Of a stretch of DNA of 43,264 nucleotides, positions 11,169 through 20,731 are shown piece by piece. The stretch comes from Cobetia crustatorum (GTDB taxonomy: Bacteria > Pseudomonadota > Gammaproteobacteria > Pseudomonadales > Halomonadaceae), in assembly GCF_000591415.1 (NCBI RefSeq), contig NZ_JEMF01000023.1, forward strand, positions 1 through 43,264, in the 5' to 3' direction. Position 1 is the first letter of the stretch. Every line of letters begins with the position of its first letter. The notes under the pieces were generated by a model. That model was not told where the DNA came from, did no database searches, and saw only the letters and a program-made list of their open reading frames with translations. The translations under genes and the position numbers were made by a program.

Positions 11169-13096
11169 ATGAGTCTTTCGCGCCGCCTGTTTACCTTGAT
11201 GTTGTTGCTACTGTTGGTATTTTCCTTCGGTATCTTCTTCATTCAGGTCAACAACACCCGTGATTCACTGGCCGAACGACAGCGAGTCGAACTCTCGAAC
11301 CTTGCCCAGAGCTTGAGTCTCGCGTTGGTGCCACATGTGGAGCTTGGCGATGCAGCCAGCGCAGAAACATTGATTCGTGCCACGGTAGACGGTGGGTATG
11401 TCAGAGATGTTCGACTGGAAAGTGTTGCGATACCAGCGCCCATTTCTTTCGATATTGAGCGTGAGAGTCACGCGCCTGCATGGTTTCGTGAGCTGATTCC
11501 CATCTCGGTAGAAACGGTGAGCCGGGAGCTGCCTGGTGGTTGGGCATCGCTGGGAACAATCAGTCTGACGGGAGAGCCTGCTCAAGGGCACGATCAACTC
11601 TGGGCACTAGCCAAGCGTCTCGGGTTGTGGCTGTTGGTGGGTGGACTGCTTTGTCTGCTGATCGCCTCATTGGTGATGAGACGTTTGCTGCGCCCACTTG
11701 ATCGTTTATCCGGTCGTCTCAATGAGATGGAAACCCAGCGCTTCGATGCACCGCTGGAAGAAACAAGTGTCGAGGAGCTCAAGGGGATTACCTCAGCGGT
11801 CAATCGACTTGGGCAGCGACTGCAGACCCAGTTTGAGGCGCAAGCCGCTCAGCTGGCGCGTCTTCAGCGTCAGGCAGAGCAGGATACTGTGTCTGGACTC
11901 GGCAATCGTGGCTATCTTAACCGTGCCGTCGATGAATGGTTAAGCGAGCCGCTGGGGGGAAGCTTTGTATTGCTTCGCGCTGGGTATCTTGAAGAGGTCT
12001 ATCGCGAACAAGGTTATAAAGGACGTGATGCCTTGATTCGTGCGATTGCCCAAACGCTTGAGCAGCGTGAGCTCGAGGGTGAGCCAATAGTAGCGGCCCG
12101 TTTGGGCAACTATGATTTTGGGCTGCTGTTGCCGGAAGTGGATGAAGTGACTCTGCTAGCCTTCCTGGGTGAATTGGCTGACAACATTGATAGCCTAATG
12201 GACGCCAACCCATTGGCTGAGATTCCGTATATCAGTTGTGCAATCGGCGCGGTTCGCCGTGAGCCGGGCATGCAGCGGACTCAGATGTTCACGATTGCCG
12301 ATGCCACGCTACTGCAGACTATCGAGCAGGGCAGTGAAGTAGGGTTGGCACCGGAAGGTGGCCAGGCTCGTCCACGTGGCGAGTGGCGTAAAGTCATCGA
12401 AAAGGCCTTGGGTGATAACAATGGCTTGGATTTCGTGGCGCAGCTGTATTGCTCAATGATGGCAGTGAGTTGCACAGAGAGTTGTTTGCACGCCTACGTG
12501 AAGGAGACGAACTACATCGGGCTGGTGATTTCCTGCCGGTTATCCGTCACTTCCGTATTGGGGCGCGCTTTGATCTGAGAGCATTGGAATGGCTGGCGAT
12601 GAACATCGACAAGATTCAGGTGCCACGTCTAGCACTCAATCTGACGCGAGAAACCTTTGATGACGAAGCGAGTTTTGCGGGGCTGATCAACTGGCTGAAC
12701 GTGCATCCAAACATCTGTCAGCGTCTCGATATTGAAGTGGCTGAGAGTATTGCGCTGAGACATCAAGAGCGCGTCATGACGCTGTTCCGGCGAGCACGTC
12801 GTTTAGGTGCACGTGGTGGTATCGATCGCTTTGCGCGTGAGCTGAAGGAGCTGAGTTATCTGTCTGCACTACGTCCGGATTACGTCAAGATCGATCAGGC
12901 ATTCTTCAAGCGTGAAGATGTCGATACCGAGCTACTGCAAAGTCTATGCATGACGGCGCATCAGGTTGAGTCCAAGGTCATTGTCACGCGTGTGGAGTCT
13001 GCAGAGGATCAGGCGCGAGTCATGTCTGTGGGCGCAGATGGCTATCAGGGATATGTGGCACCTGCTGTTGATGTCATGAAAAGAAAGTCTAGCTGA
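11169..13096 (+). pseudogene. lapD: LapD, inside-out c-di-GMP receptor with degenerate GGDEF/EAL, frameshifted near 12445
   Basis: Inner-membrane receptor that binds cyclic di-GMP and sequesters the protease LapG in the periplasm. TM1 is at about 7-25, followed by a periplasmic domain with the GGW motif (W125, the same position as the LapG-contacting tryptophan of Pseudomonas LapD). TM2 is at about 152-171, then a HAMP domain. In the GGDEF domain the signature is replaced by LGNYDF, and in the EAL domain the motif is LDIEVAESIA. Both are degenerate, as expected of a receptor and not an enzyme. The frame breaks at about 12445, where restoring one G (cagctgGtattg) joins FVAQL to VLLNDGSELHRELF and gives 642 aa, close to the usual LapD length. 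Confidence 0.9.
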
Positions 13097-13116
13097 GTAG
13101 CATAGGATGCCTCGTC

Positions 13117-13784
13117 ATGACTCATCGCCGCTGGTGGAAGAGGCTGGTGGCCGGGTTGCTGCTGCCTCTTTTGGTAGGAGTGGGTCTAGCGCAGGCGCTC
13201 GATGCTCGACGCTTCATTGAGGTCTATGGCTCTGGTGGCTGGACCCGCGTGCAGCAGTGGCAGCAGTTGCTGACGCGTCTTGAGAGTGTGCCGGTGAGGC
13301 GTCAGTTGAGAGAGGTCAATGATTTCTTCAATCGCCTGCGCTTCACCGATGACATCAGCGTGTGGGGCAAGGAGGATTACTGGCTACGCCGCAGGAGTTT
13401 CTGGGAGCTGGTGCCGGTGATTGCGATGACTTTGCGATGGCGAAATACCTGACGCTGCGTCAATTGGGTGTGCCCGAGCAGTCGCTCCGACTGCATTACG
13501 TCAAGGCATTGCGCCTCAACCAGTTTCATATGGTCGTGACCTATCAGGCGGCGAATACACGCAATCCAGATGTACTCGATAATCTGAATAGCTCTATCTT
13601 GCCGGCCAGCGAGCGGACAGATTTACTGCCGATCTACAGCTTCAATGGCAGTGCACTATGGATGAGCAAGCAACTTGAAGGCGGTGAGCGGATCAGTGAC
13701 AGCCGAGGGCTATCAAGTTTGACCGATTGGCAGAAGCGCCGAGAAGATGGTGTGCTCAGAGCCCCGTTGCACAAGCGTCCTTGA
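13117..13784 (+). pseudogene. lapG: LapG, periplasmic transglutaminase-like cysteine protease, frameshifted near 13382
   Basis: Periplasmic calcium-dependent protease that cuts the N-terminus of LapA-type adhesins and releases them when c-di-GMP falls. A signal peptide or anchor lies at about 9-28. The frame breaks near 13382: restoring one G in tgGgctacg joins GKEDYW to ATPQEFLGAGAGDCDD and gives 222 aa. In the repaired protein the triad is C103, H138 and D155; the spacing of 35 and 17 matches characterised LapG proteins, so the active site is intact apart from the indel. It begins 20 bases after lapD and closes the Lap locus. Confidence 0.9.
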
Positions 13785-13818
13785 AGTAGGTCGTTGCTAT
13801 TTTCAGTGACGAATATGG

Positions 13819-13871
13819 CGAAACGCACAGCGCCTCGTGGCCATAAAGGCCACGGGGCGCTGTGCGTTTCG
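13819..13871 (+). terminator. Long 24-bp hairpin after lapG
   Basis: Arms 13819-13842 and 13848-13871 pair along 24 bases around an ataaa loop, with one U-G pair in the + strand RNA. In the minus-strand RNA the same position is an A-C mismatch. There is no U-tract. It lies between the convergent lapG and the minus-strand gene at 13940-14344. Confidence 0.7.
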
Positions 13872-13939
13872 GCTGTTGTATGTAAGAGCGTCAAAAAGCA
13901 GTAGCCGGCATATCACTGCGGAGTTTGCTTCAACAACAG

Positions 13940-14344
13940 TTATTCTGGCGTATTGCCACGCAGATAGAGGATTTCAAGCAGGTTGCCGTAACGATGACGG
14001 CTAGGCATGGTGGCCAGTCCCGAGAACAGCAGCCAGAACAGGCGGCGGCCACGACTCAGACGATGAGTGTGCTGCAGGAGGCGTGAGAGTAGGCGGCTGT
14101 CATCGAAGCCCTTGAAGTTTGGCGTCATGCCAACTTGCTCACGTACCAGCACCGGCGCCATTTCCAATCGGTACAGTTGCTCGAGTTCACGAAAGCCGAT
14201 GCCCTGTTCTTCGACGACTTCTGCCATGTGCTGATAATCGGCTTCACGTGGGTCTCTCTCCAGCCAGAGCGGTGACAGCGCCAGCCAGATATCCTGGCGA
14301 CGTTCGAGCAGAGCGGCGACATCGGGCGCGAGATGATCGTTCAT
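13940..14344 (-). CDS. Hypothetical protein resembling the DUF7079 family
   Basis: A 134-aa soluble protein of unknown function. It opens with an acidic helical segment (RRQDIWLALSPLWLERD), followed by GIGFRELEQLYRLEMAPVL and a basic C-terminal third. The order of a RRxxWLALSxLWLD-like segment, a LEELExIxRxEVAPVL-like segment and a GFD motif resembles what I recall of DUF7079; that match is from memory. An AGGA sequence lies nine bases before the start. It is convergent with lapG and divergent from fabV, so it is probably monocistronic. No signal peptide or membrane segment is visible. Confidence 0.7.
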   Translation of the reverse strand: MNDHLAPDVAALLERRQDIWLALSPLWLERDPREADYQHMAEVVEEQGIGFRELEQLYRLEMAPVLVREQVGMTPNFKGFDDSRLLSRLLQHTHRLSRGRRLFWLLFSGLATMPSRHRYGNLLEILYLRGNTPE

Positions 14345-14677
14345 GGCGGGACATCCTGAAGTCGGGGTCCAGCATGCAGGGGCACGAATGGACGTCAGAC
14401 GAATATGAAGAGAAGGGCGTCATGATACGGCAGTGGCCCTGCATGGCTCCAGTTGCCCCCCCGAACCGAGACAGATACGGTGTCCGGGGCGGACAGCGTG
14501 GCCGACAATCGCTAGAATAGCGCTCAGAAGCTGGCGTCGATGCCTGCTTTACCTGATTCGAACGCCAGACTCACGATACGCTTCGATGTGGGCAGGCAGC
14601 GCTGAGTTGCCACCACCGCGCAGCGGGCATCAGCATCGGCGGGTACACGCCGGGCCAACAGCAAACGAGGTTTTTAC
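14345..14677. other. Divergent intergenic region before fabV
   Basis: These 333 bases separate the minus-strand hypothetical gene from fabV and must hold promoters for both. A TAGAAT that could serve as a -10 box is at 14513-14518, but I see no good -35 partner. The fabV ribosome site ACGAGG is at 14665-14670. No credible coding sequence was seen. Confidence 0.4.
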
Positions 14678-15880
14678 GTGATCATCAAACCCAAGGTTCG
14701 CGGCTTCATCTGCACCACCACTCATCCCAAGGGCTGCGAGCAGAACGTTGCCGAACAGATCGCCATCACCCGCAAGACCGTCGGTGACAAGCGCGACGGC
14801 GGTCCGAAGAAGGTACTGGTGATCGGTGCTTCCAGTGGTTATGGCCTCGCGGCACGCATCACGGCAGCGTTTGGTTACGGCGCTGACACCCTGGGTGTCT
14901 TCTTCGAAAAGCCGGGCACCGAGAAGAAGGCTGGCACCGCTGGCTGGTACAACTCTGCCGCCTTCGACAAGTTCGCCAAGGAAGAAGGCCTCTATAGCCA
15001 GGCCATCAATGGTGATGCCTTCTCCCATGAGACACGTGCCAAGGCCATCGAGCTTATCAAGGCCAACATGGGCGAAGTTGACCTGGTCATCTACTCGCTG
15101 GCCTCGCCAGTGCGCAAGATGCCGGACAGCGGTGAACTCAAGCGCTCCGTGCTCAAGCCGATTGGCGAGACCTACCGCGCCACGGCCATCGACACCAACA
15201 AGGACGTCATCATCGAAGCGGAAGTCGAGCCGGCCACCGAGCAGGAAATCGACGATACCGTCACCGTGATGGGCGGTCAGGATTGGGAGCTGTGGATGCA
15301 GGCACTCGACGAGGCTGGCGTGCTGGCCGAAGGCGCTCGCTCCGTGGCCTTCAGTTACATCGGTACCGAGATCACCTGGCCGATCTACTGGCACGGTGCA
15401 CTGGGTCGTGCCAAGGAAGATCTTGACCGCGCCGCTGGCAGCATTCACGACACGCTGTCCGCCCGTGGCGGTCGTGCCCACGTGGCCGTGCTCAAGTCTG
15501 TCGTTACCCAGGCGAGCGCCGCGATTCCGGTCATGCCGCTCTACATCTCCATGGTCTACAAGATCATGAAGGAGAAGGGCCTGCACGAAGGCACCATCGA
15601 ACAGCTCAACCGCTTCTACGCCGAGCGCTTCTACGGCGAAGGAGAGATCGCGACCGATGAATCCGGCCGTCTGCGTCTCGACGACTGGGAGCTGAAGGAC
15701 GACGTCCAGCAGGCTTGTCAGGAGCTGTGGCCGAAGGTCACCAGCGACAACCTGTTCGACATCACCGATTACGCGAGCTACAAGCAGCAATTCCTCAAGT
15801 TGTTCGGCTTCACGCGTGACGATGTCGACTACGATGCCGATGTCGCCACCGATGTCGAATTCGATGTGGTGCAGATGTAA
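14678..15880 (+). CDS. fabV: FabV-type enoyl-ACP/trans-2-enoyl-CoA reductase (NADH)
   Basis: Reduces trans-2-enoyl-ACP to acyl-ACP with NADH in the last step of the fatty acid elongation cycle. FabV enzymes are naturally tolerant of triclosan. The 400-aa length is typical. The N-terminus [17 protein letters not shown] is a FabV hallmark, [12 protein letters not shown] is the nucleotide-binding loop, and the catalytic Y-x8-K motif is [10 protein letters not shown] (Y237 and K246). The start is GTG at 14678 with ACGAGG seven bases upstream. It is monocistronic with its own terminator. No other fatty acid gene is nearby. Confidence 0.96.
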   Translation: MIIKPKVRGFICTTTHPKGCEQNVAEQIAITRKTVGDKRDGGPKKVLVIGASSGYGLAARITAAFGYGADTLGVFFEKPGTEKKAGTAGWYNSAAFDKFAKEEGLYSQAINGDAFSHETRAKAIELIKANMGEVDLVIYSLASPVRKMPDSGELKRSVLKPIGETYRATAIDTNKDVIIEAEVEPATEQEIDDTVTVMGGQDWELWMQALDEAGVLAEGARSVAFSYIGTEITWPIYWHGALGRAKEDLDRAAGSIHDTLSARGGRAHVAVLKSVVTQASAAIPVMPLYISMVYKIMKEKGLHEGTIEQLNRFYAERFYGEGEIATDESGRLRLDDWELKDDVQQACQELWPKVTSDNLFDITDYASYKQQFLKLFGFTRDDVDYDADVATDVEFDVVQM

Positions 15881-15954
15881 GCCGCATAGCGATAAAGGTG
15901 ATGGACATATAGCGATAGCGAACAGGCGTCATGTGACGTGAGATTCGCTGGATG

Positions 15955-15982
15955 AAACGCCACCCTTCGGGGTGGCGTTTTC
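15955..15982 (+). terminator. Rho-independent terminator of fabV
   Basis: An 11-bp stem (aaacgccaccc with gggtggcgttt) closes on a UUCG tetraloop and runs into ttttcgtt. It lies about 75 bases after the fabV stop. This is a classic intrinsic terminator. Confidence 0.88.
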
Positions 15983-16034
15983 GTTACGGCATCGAGGATT
16001 TTGATGTACAGGCGACGCGCAGAGTGCGTAAGGC

Positions 16035-17093
16035 ATGGCACAATATGGCATCTTTCCTATAACAGCCTCTGACGGACACTGTCTGATTCCCATGCCTGTG
16101 GATGCACTGGTTTCTCCCAGGGCGCAGCAACGCCAGATTGGCTTCGTTCTGCTGCCCGGTTTCTCATTACTGTCTCAAGCTTGCGCGCTGGAGCCTCTTC
16201 AGGTGGCCAATCAGCTCGCGGGGCAGACCCTCTATCGTGCCGTTACCTTCGCGCTCGACGGACGAGGTGTTGCCTCGGCCGCGGGGCTCTCATTGGCGCC
16301 GGATAGCCTGGTGGCCAGTGATGCCCGTCATCTGGATGCCCTATTCGTGTGCGGCGGTCAGCCGGCTGGTGAGAGCAGTCAGCTTGGCATGGCTTCTGAT
16401 CCCGCCTTGTTGACATGGCTGAAGCGCCTGGCCGAGCGTGGCGTGATATTGGGTGGTATCTCTACCGGTACAAGAGAGCTGGCACGCGCCGGTTTGCTCG
16501 ACGGTTATCGCGTTACCGTGCATTGGCAGCGGTCTGAGTCGTTTCGGCGTGACTTCCCTCAGGTACGAGTGTCCCATCAGCTTTATGAGCTGGATCGAGA
16601 CCGCTTGAGCTGTGGTGGTGGTACTGCCGCAATGGACATGATGATGACGATGATCGCGCAGCAGCATGGCCGCAAGCTGGCCGAGAAGGTCTCTGAGCAC
16701 TTTGTCTGTGAGCGTATTCGGCTGGCGGACGAGCCTCAGCATGTGCCGCTCAAAAACCGCTTTGCGCACGCGCCGCAGCCTCTGGTGGAGGCTGTCACCC
16801 TGATGGAGGCCAATATTGAGGAGCCGTTGACCACGCACGAGATCGGCGAGCATCTCGGTATCTCACGGCGTCAACTGGAGCGGCTGTTCAAGAAGCACCT
16901 ACAATCCGTGCCCAGTCGCTATTATCTCGATCTGCGTCTTGCCCGCTCGCGCCAGCTATTGCGTGAGAGTGATCAGCCTATCGGTGAGATCGCGCTGGCG
17001 ACAGGCTTCTCCAGCGCAGCCCATTTCTCCACTGCCTTCCGTAACCATTTCGGTCGCAGTCCCCGCGACGAACGTCTCATTCAGCACGGCTGA
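16035..17093 (+). CDS. GlxA/ArgR-type transcription regulator (DJ-1/PfpI domain plus AraC HTH)
   Basis: A 352-aa regulator. An N-terminal DJ-1/PfpI-like domain occupies about residues 35-205 (IGFVLLPGFSLLS; FVCGGQPA; GGISTGTRELARAGLLDG). A C-terminal AraC domain with two helix-turn-helix units occupies about 255-345 (ISRRQLERLFKKHL; IALATGFSSAAHFSTAFRNHFG). This is the layout of Pseudomonas ArgR, the arginine-responsive activator of the aru operon. Its position 155 bases upstream of astC on the same strand makes it the likely activator of arginine catabolism; that role is inference. The ATG at 16035 is used; ATG 16092 also begins near the conserved domain, and neither has a strong ribosome site. 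Confidence 0.88.
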   Translation: MAQYGIFPITASDGHCLIPMPVDALVSPRAQQRQIGFVLLPGFSLLSQACALEPLQVANQLAGQTLYRAVTFALDGRGVASAAGLSLAPDSLVASDARHLDALFVCGGQPAGESSQLGMASDPALLTWLKRLAERGVILGGISTGTRELARAGLLDGYRVTVHWQRSESFRRDFPQVRVSHQLYELDRDRLSCGGGTAAMDMMMTMIAQQHGRKLAEKVSEHFVCERIRLADEPQHVPLKNRFAHAPQPLVEAVTLMEANIEEPLTTHEIGEHLGISRRQLERLFKKHLQSVPSRYYLDLRLARSRQLLRESDQPIGEIALATGFSSAAHFSTAFRNHFGRSPRDERLIQHG

Positions 17094-17156
17094 TTGGCCG
17101 TCTTGCAGGTAAAAGCCGTCACCTGACATAAGTCGTCGTCCTTTCCCTGAAAGTCA

Positions 17157-17186
17157 TTGTCACGTTGTCTCCCTATACTCGATAGT
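17157..17186 (+). promoter_or_regulatory. Candidate astC promoter
   Basis: In the 155-base gap before astC, TTGTCA (17157-17162) and GATAGT (17181-17186) are 18 bases apart. A TATACT at 17174-17179 is an alternative -10. Any activator site would lie just upstream. The matches are weak. Confidence 0.25.
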
Positions 17187-17248
17187 CATAGCCCGAGGGA
17201 TCGCTGTGTGTCACCAGCGCCTCGGTCCGACCCTGCGATGAGGAAGAG

Positions 17249-18472
17249 ATGATGACCCAGCTGACCCGTGCCGATTTCGACCATGCCATGGTGCCTAACT
17301 ACGCACCCCAGGCTGCCATTCCGGTGCGCGGTGAGGGGAGCCGTCTGTGGGATCAGGAAGGTCGCGAGTACATCGATTTTGCGGGTGGCATCGCCGTCAC
17401 CTCTCTGGGCCACTGCCATCCGGCGCTGGTCAAGGCGCTCAAGGATCAGGCCGACAAGGTCTGGCACCTGTCCAACGTCTATACCAATGAGCCAGCGCTG
17501 GCGCTAGCCAAGGCGCTGACCGAGCGTACCTTTGCCGACAAGGTCTACTTCTGCTCCTCCGGTGGAGAAGCCAACGAAGCCGCCCTCAAGCTGGCCCGCC
17601 GCTTCGCCTACAACGAACATGGCGAGAAGAAGGACAAGATCATCTCCTTCCGTCAGTCCTTCCATGGCCGCACCTTCTTCACCGTTAGCGTCGGCGGACA
17701 GCCCAAGTACTCTCAGGGCTTCGGTCCGATCCCGGGCGGCATCCTGCACGCCGAATTCAACAATCTCGATTCCGTGCGCGAGCTGATGGGCGATGACACC
17801 TGCGCGATCATCGTCGAGCCGCTGCAGGGTGAAGGTGGCATCATCCCGGGCGAACAATCCTTCCTCGAAGGACTGCGTGCTCTGTGTGATCAGCACAATG
17901 CTCTGTTGATTTTCGACGAAGTGCAGAGCGGTGCCGGTCGTACCGGGCATCTCTATGCTTATGAGCACTTTGGCGTGGTGCCGGACATCCTGACCACCGC
18001 CAAAGGCATCGGTGGCGGCTTCCCGCTGGGGGTCATGCTCACTACCGATCGTATCGCGCCGGCGATGGCTATCGGGACGCATGGCTCGACCTATGGCGGT
18101 AACCCGCTAGCCTGTGCCGTTGGTCTTGCGGCATTGGAAACCATCGATACGCCGGAAGTCCTTGAAGGCGTCGCTTATCGTCACCAATTGTTGCGCAATG
18201 GCCTGGAAGGCATTGGCCAGCGTCACGGCGTCTTCCAGGAAGTGCGTGGCATGGGTCTTTTGATCGGTGCCGAGATGGCGCCTGGCTATGCTGGTCGCGC
18301 CAAGGACATCCTCAATCTGGCGATGGAAGAAGGCCTGATGGTACTGGTGGCCGGGCCTGACGTATTGCGTCTGGCACCGTCGCTGGTGATCAGCGAAGCC
18401 GAGATCCAGAGTGGCCTCGACAAGCTTGATCGTGCCGTGGCGAGCTTCGTCGCCGCCTCTGCGTCCGCATGA
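17249..18472 (+). CDS. astC: Succinylornithine/acetylornithine transaminase (AstC/AruC)
   Basis: PLP-dependent class III aminotransferase (407 aa) that moves the amino group of N2-succinylornithine to 2-oxoglutarate, the third step of arginine succinyltransferase (AST) degradation; enzymes of this family also act on acetylornithine. The fold is seen in the opening segment [30 protein letters not shown], the cofactor region [12 protein letters not shown] and the Schiff-base lysine K252 in [15 protein letters not shown]. The start at 17249 follows AGGAAGAG. The gene heads an aruC-F-G-D-B array, and its stop overlaps the aruF start (ATGA), so the two are translationally coupled. Confidence 0.95.
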   Translation: MMTQLTRADFDHAMVPNYAPQAAIPVRGEGSRLWDQEGREYIDFAGGIAVTSLGHCHPALVKALKDQADKVWHLSNVYTNEPALALAKALTERTFADKVYFCSSGGEANEAALKLARRFAYNEHGEKKDKIISFRQSFHGRTFFTVSVGGQPKYSQGFGPIPGGILHAEFNNLDSVRELMGDDTCAIIVEPLQGEGGIIPGEQSFLEGLRALCDQHNALLIFDEVQSGAGRTGHLYAYEHFGVVPDILTTAKGIGGGFPLGVMLTTDRIAPAMAIGTHGSTYGGNPLACAVGLAALETIDTPEVLEGVAYRHQLLRNGLEGIGQRHGVFQEVRGMGLLIGAEMAPGYAGRAKDILNLAMEEGLMVLVAGPDVLRLAPSLVISEAEIQSGLDKLDRAVASFVAASASA

Positions 18473-19557
18473 GCAGTGCCATGAGCAGCGCGCCGATGCT
18501 GGTGGTGCGTCCTGCCGAAAGCCGCGATCTGCTCGCTCTCGAGCGGCTCGCGGCGACGGCTACGCCACGCCTGACGAATCTGCCGCCACACCGCGATCGC
18601 CTTGAGGAGCGCATTACGCGCTCCCAACGTAGCCTGCGTGCCGAGATCGATTTCCCCGGCGACGAAATCTACTGTTTCGTGTTGGAAGATCTTGAAACGC
18701 AAGAAGTGGTAGGGACTGCCTCCCTGCGTGCCGAGGCTGGCGCGCGGGAAGCCTATTATACCTATCGGCAGGAGACGCTGATCCACGCGTCTCAGCAGCT
18801 CAATGTCCGCCATGAAGTGCAGACGCTGGCGCTGTCCCATGAAGTCTCGGAGGCCACGCTGCTGTGCGCCTTGTCGTTGGATACCCGCTATCGCGAGACA
18901 GATGCCGATAGCCTGCTGCGGCGTGCGCGCTTGATGTTCATTGCTCAGTATCCCGAGCGTTTCGCCAATGAGTTGGCGGTCGCGTTCCCGGGCTATCTGG
19001 AAGTGCGTGATGAGCACGTGGTCAGTCCATTCTGGGACAGCGTCGGCCAGCACTTCTTTGATCGCGATTTCAATGAAATCAATCAGATGGCAGGCGTGCG
19101 CTCCAAGAGTTTCATCGCTGAAGTCATGCCGCCGTTCCCGCTATACCTGCCGCTGCTCACGCCTCAGGCGCGCGCCGCTATCGGGCGTGAGAACCAGCGT
19201 CACGAATATGCCATGCAGGAAATGCTGGCTGAGGGCTTCTCGCGCTCACGCCATGTCGACATCTTTGATGCTGGCCCCTTGTTGCTGGCCGAGCGTGAGC
19301 GTCTGCACACCTTTGCCAACTGTGGCTGGCATCCGGTACGCATTCGTCCCGCTGAAAGTCTGCCAGACGCCGTGCCGGCGATGGTCGCCAACCAGCGCCT
19401 GGGTGGCTTCCGCTGCGTGTTGGCGCGTTATGCACTGACGCCGACGGGTCAGTTGATGCTGACCCCGGAGCAAGCCGAAGTACTGGGTGTGGAAGAAGGG
19501 CGTGCCGTATTGGCAGTGCCGATGCCGCTGCCGGCTGTCGACGAAGGAGAGCTTTGA
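18469..19557 (+). CDS. aruF: Arginine N-succinyltransferase alpha subunit (AruF/AstA family)
   Basis: One of the two related subunits that transfer succinyl from succinyl-CoA to the alpha-amino group of arginine, the first AST step. The protein is 362 aa. Family features are the N-terminal [16 protein letters not shown] segment, [19 protein letters not shown], and the central [20 protein letters not shown] segment. It overlaps astC by 4 bases, and a second in-frame ATG at 18481 is also possible. It is directly followed by its paralogue aruG, an arrangement known from Pseudomonas, whereas enterobacteria carry a single astA. The alpha assignment rests on gene order. Confidence 0.93.
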   Translation: MSSAMSSAPMLVVRPAESRDLLALERLAATATPRLTNLPPHRDRLEERITRSQRSLRAEIDFPGDEIYCFVLEDLETQEVVGTASLRAEAGAREAYYTYRQETLIHASQQLNVRHEVQTLALSHEVSEATLLCALSLDTRYRETDADSLLRRARLMFIAQYPERFANELAVAFPGYLEVRDEHVVSPFWDSVGQHFFDRDFNEINQMAGVRSKSFIAEVMPPFPLYLPLLTPQARAAIGRENQRHEYAMQEMLAEGFSRSRHVDIFDAGPLLLAERERLHTFANCGWHPVRIRPAESLPDAVPAMVANQRLGGFRCVLARYALTPTGQLMLTPEQAEVLGVEEGRAVLAVPMPLPAVDEGEL

Positions 19558-20600
19558 TGCGTATTCGTCCGATTGCCCGTCATGATATCGAAGGGCTGAA
19601 GGTACTGGCGCGCGAGACTGGCGTCGGTTTTACCTCTCTGCCTGATAACCATGAGTTTCTGATCGCCAAGATAGAACGCACGCTGGCTGCTTTCGAGTCG
19701 CGCGAGCAGAGCGAAGACCGACTTTATTTCTTCGTACTGGAAGATGATAGCGACGGCAGTATCGCCGGGTGTTGTGCTGTTGAAGCCTGTGTCGGTACCG
19801 ATGCGCCGTTCTATCACTATCGATTGGGGTCATTGGCACACTCTTCGGTGCAGCTGAATCTACATCGCACCCTGGACACCCTGACCCTGTGCTCAGACCA
19901 CACGGGTGACGCCGAGGTCTGCTCACTGTTTCTGCGTGAAGACTGGCGACGTGACCGCAACGGTGCACTGCTCTCCAAGGTGCGCTGGTTGTTCATGGCG
20001 CAATTCCGTGAGGCATTTCCGGACAAGGTACTGGCCGAGATGCGCGGTGTCTTCACTCCCGAAGGGCGTAGCCCGTTCTGGGAGTGTCTGGGCAGCCACT
20101 TCTTCCCGATGGACTTCGATGAGGCCGACCGTCTCACTGGTATGGGTCAGAAGAGCTTCATCGGCGAGCTGATGCCCAAGTTCCCGATTTACACGCCGTT
20201 CTTGTCCGAATCAGCACGTGCCGCTATTGGTCAGGTACACGAGCACACTCGACCGGCAGTGGCGATGCTCAAGAAGGAAGGGCTGCGCTGGGAAGGCTAC
20301 GTCGACATCTTTGATGGTGGCCCGACAGTGGAGGCCTATATCGATGACGTACGTGCCGTGCGCGATAGTCAGCTGGCCCGCGTCGAGCTGATTGAGGGCA
20401 ATGCTCCCGTCACTGACCGACCCTCCATCATGGCCTCCACTCTCTCAATGGCCGACTTCCGGGCTAGCTGGATTAGCCATGCTGTTACTCAGGTCAGCGA
20501 AGGGCCGGACGAGGGCGAGTCTGTCGTGTGTCTCTATCGTGATGAGGCCGAGCGACTAGGGGTCAGCGCAGGCGATTCGCTGCGCGTGCTGGCAGGCTAA
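19557..20600 (+). CDS. aruG: Arginine N-succinyltransferase beta subunit (AruG/AstA family)
   Basis: Second subunit of the arginine N-succinyltransferase (347 aa), paralogous to aruF along its length. [18 protein letters not shown] matches the start of the family, and FWECLGSHFFPMDFDEADRL and KSFIGELMPKFPIYTP parallel aruF segments. The ATG at 19557 overlaps the aruF stop by one base (TGATG) and has GAAGGAGAG upstream. An earlier in-frame TTG at 19554 is unlikely. The two subunits are probably made in equal amounts from one message. Confidence 0.94.
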   Translation: MRIRPIARHDIEGLKVLARETGVGFTSLPDNHEFLIAKIERTLAAFESREQSEDRLYFFVLEDDSDGSIAGCCAVEACVGTDAPFYHYRLGSLAHSSVQLNLHRTLDTLTLCSDHTGDAEVCSLFLREDWRRDRNGALLSKVRWLFMAQFREAFPDKVLAEMRGVFTPEGRSPFWECLGSHFFPMDFDEADRLTGMGQKSFIGELMPKFPIYTPFLSESARAAIGQVHEHTRPAVAMLKKEGLRWEGYVDIFDGGPTVEAYIDDVRAVRDSQLARVELIEGNAPVTDRPSIMASTLSMADFRASWISHAVTQVSEGPDEGESVVCLYRDEAERLGVSAGDSLRVLAG

Positions 20601-20731
20601 TAAGGCGTGCCTTCGCATCTTGTGACTATCACGGTGATTTTCGTCCCCATCATCACGGGGCAGTACGCCAACTGTTCCATTCCTTTTCGTTTGCGTCGCG
20701 ACTGCGGCGCGCCATCTCCATGAGGCATGCC

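Noticed and set aside
12441-12455. Programmed ribosomal frameshift in lapD
   Set aside because: There is no slippery heptamer or downstream structure at the junction, and the same kind of break occurs in four other unrelated genes.
12449-13096. Separate EAL-domain gene downstream of a short lapD
   Set aside because: The two frames together make one LapD of normal length, and the second frame has no ribosome site at its first ATG or TTG.
14630-15790. 386-codon minus-strand open frame opposite fabV
   Set aside because: fabV on the + strand has the full family length and catalytic motif; the antisense frame is a shadow of GC-rich codon use.
18286-19053. 255-codon minus-strand open frame across the astC/aruF junction
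   Set aside because: It spans two firmly identified + strand genes and shows no family features.
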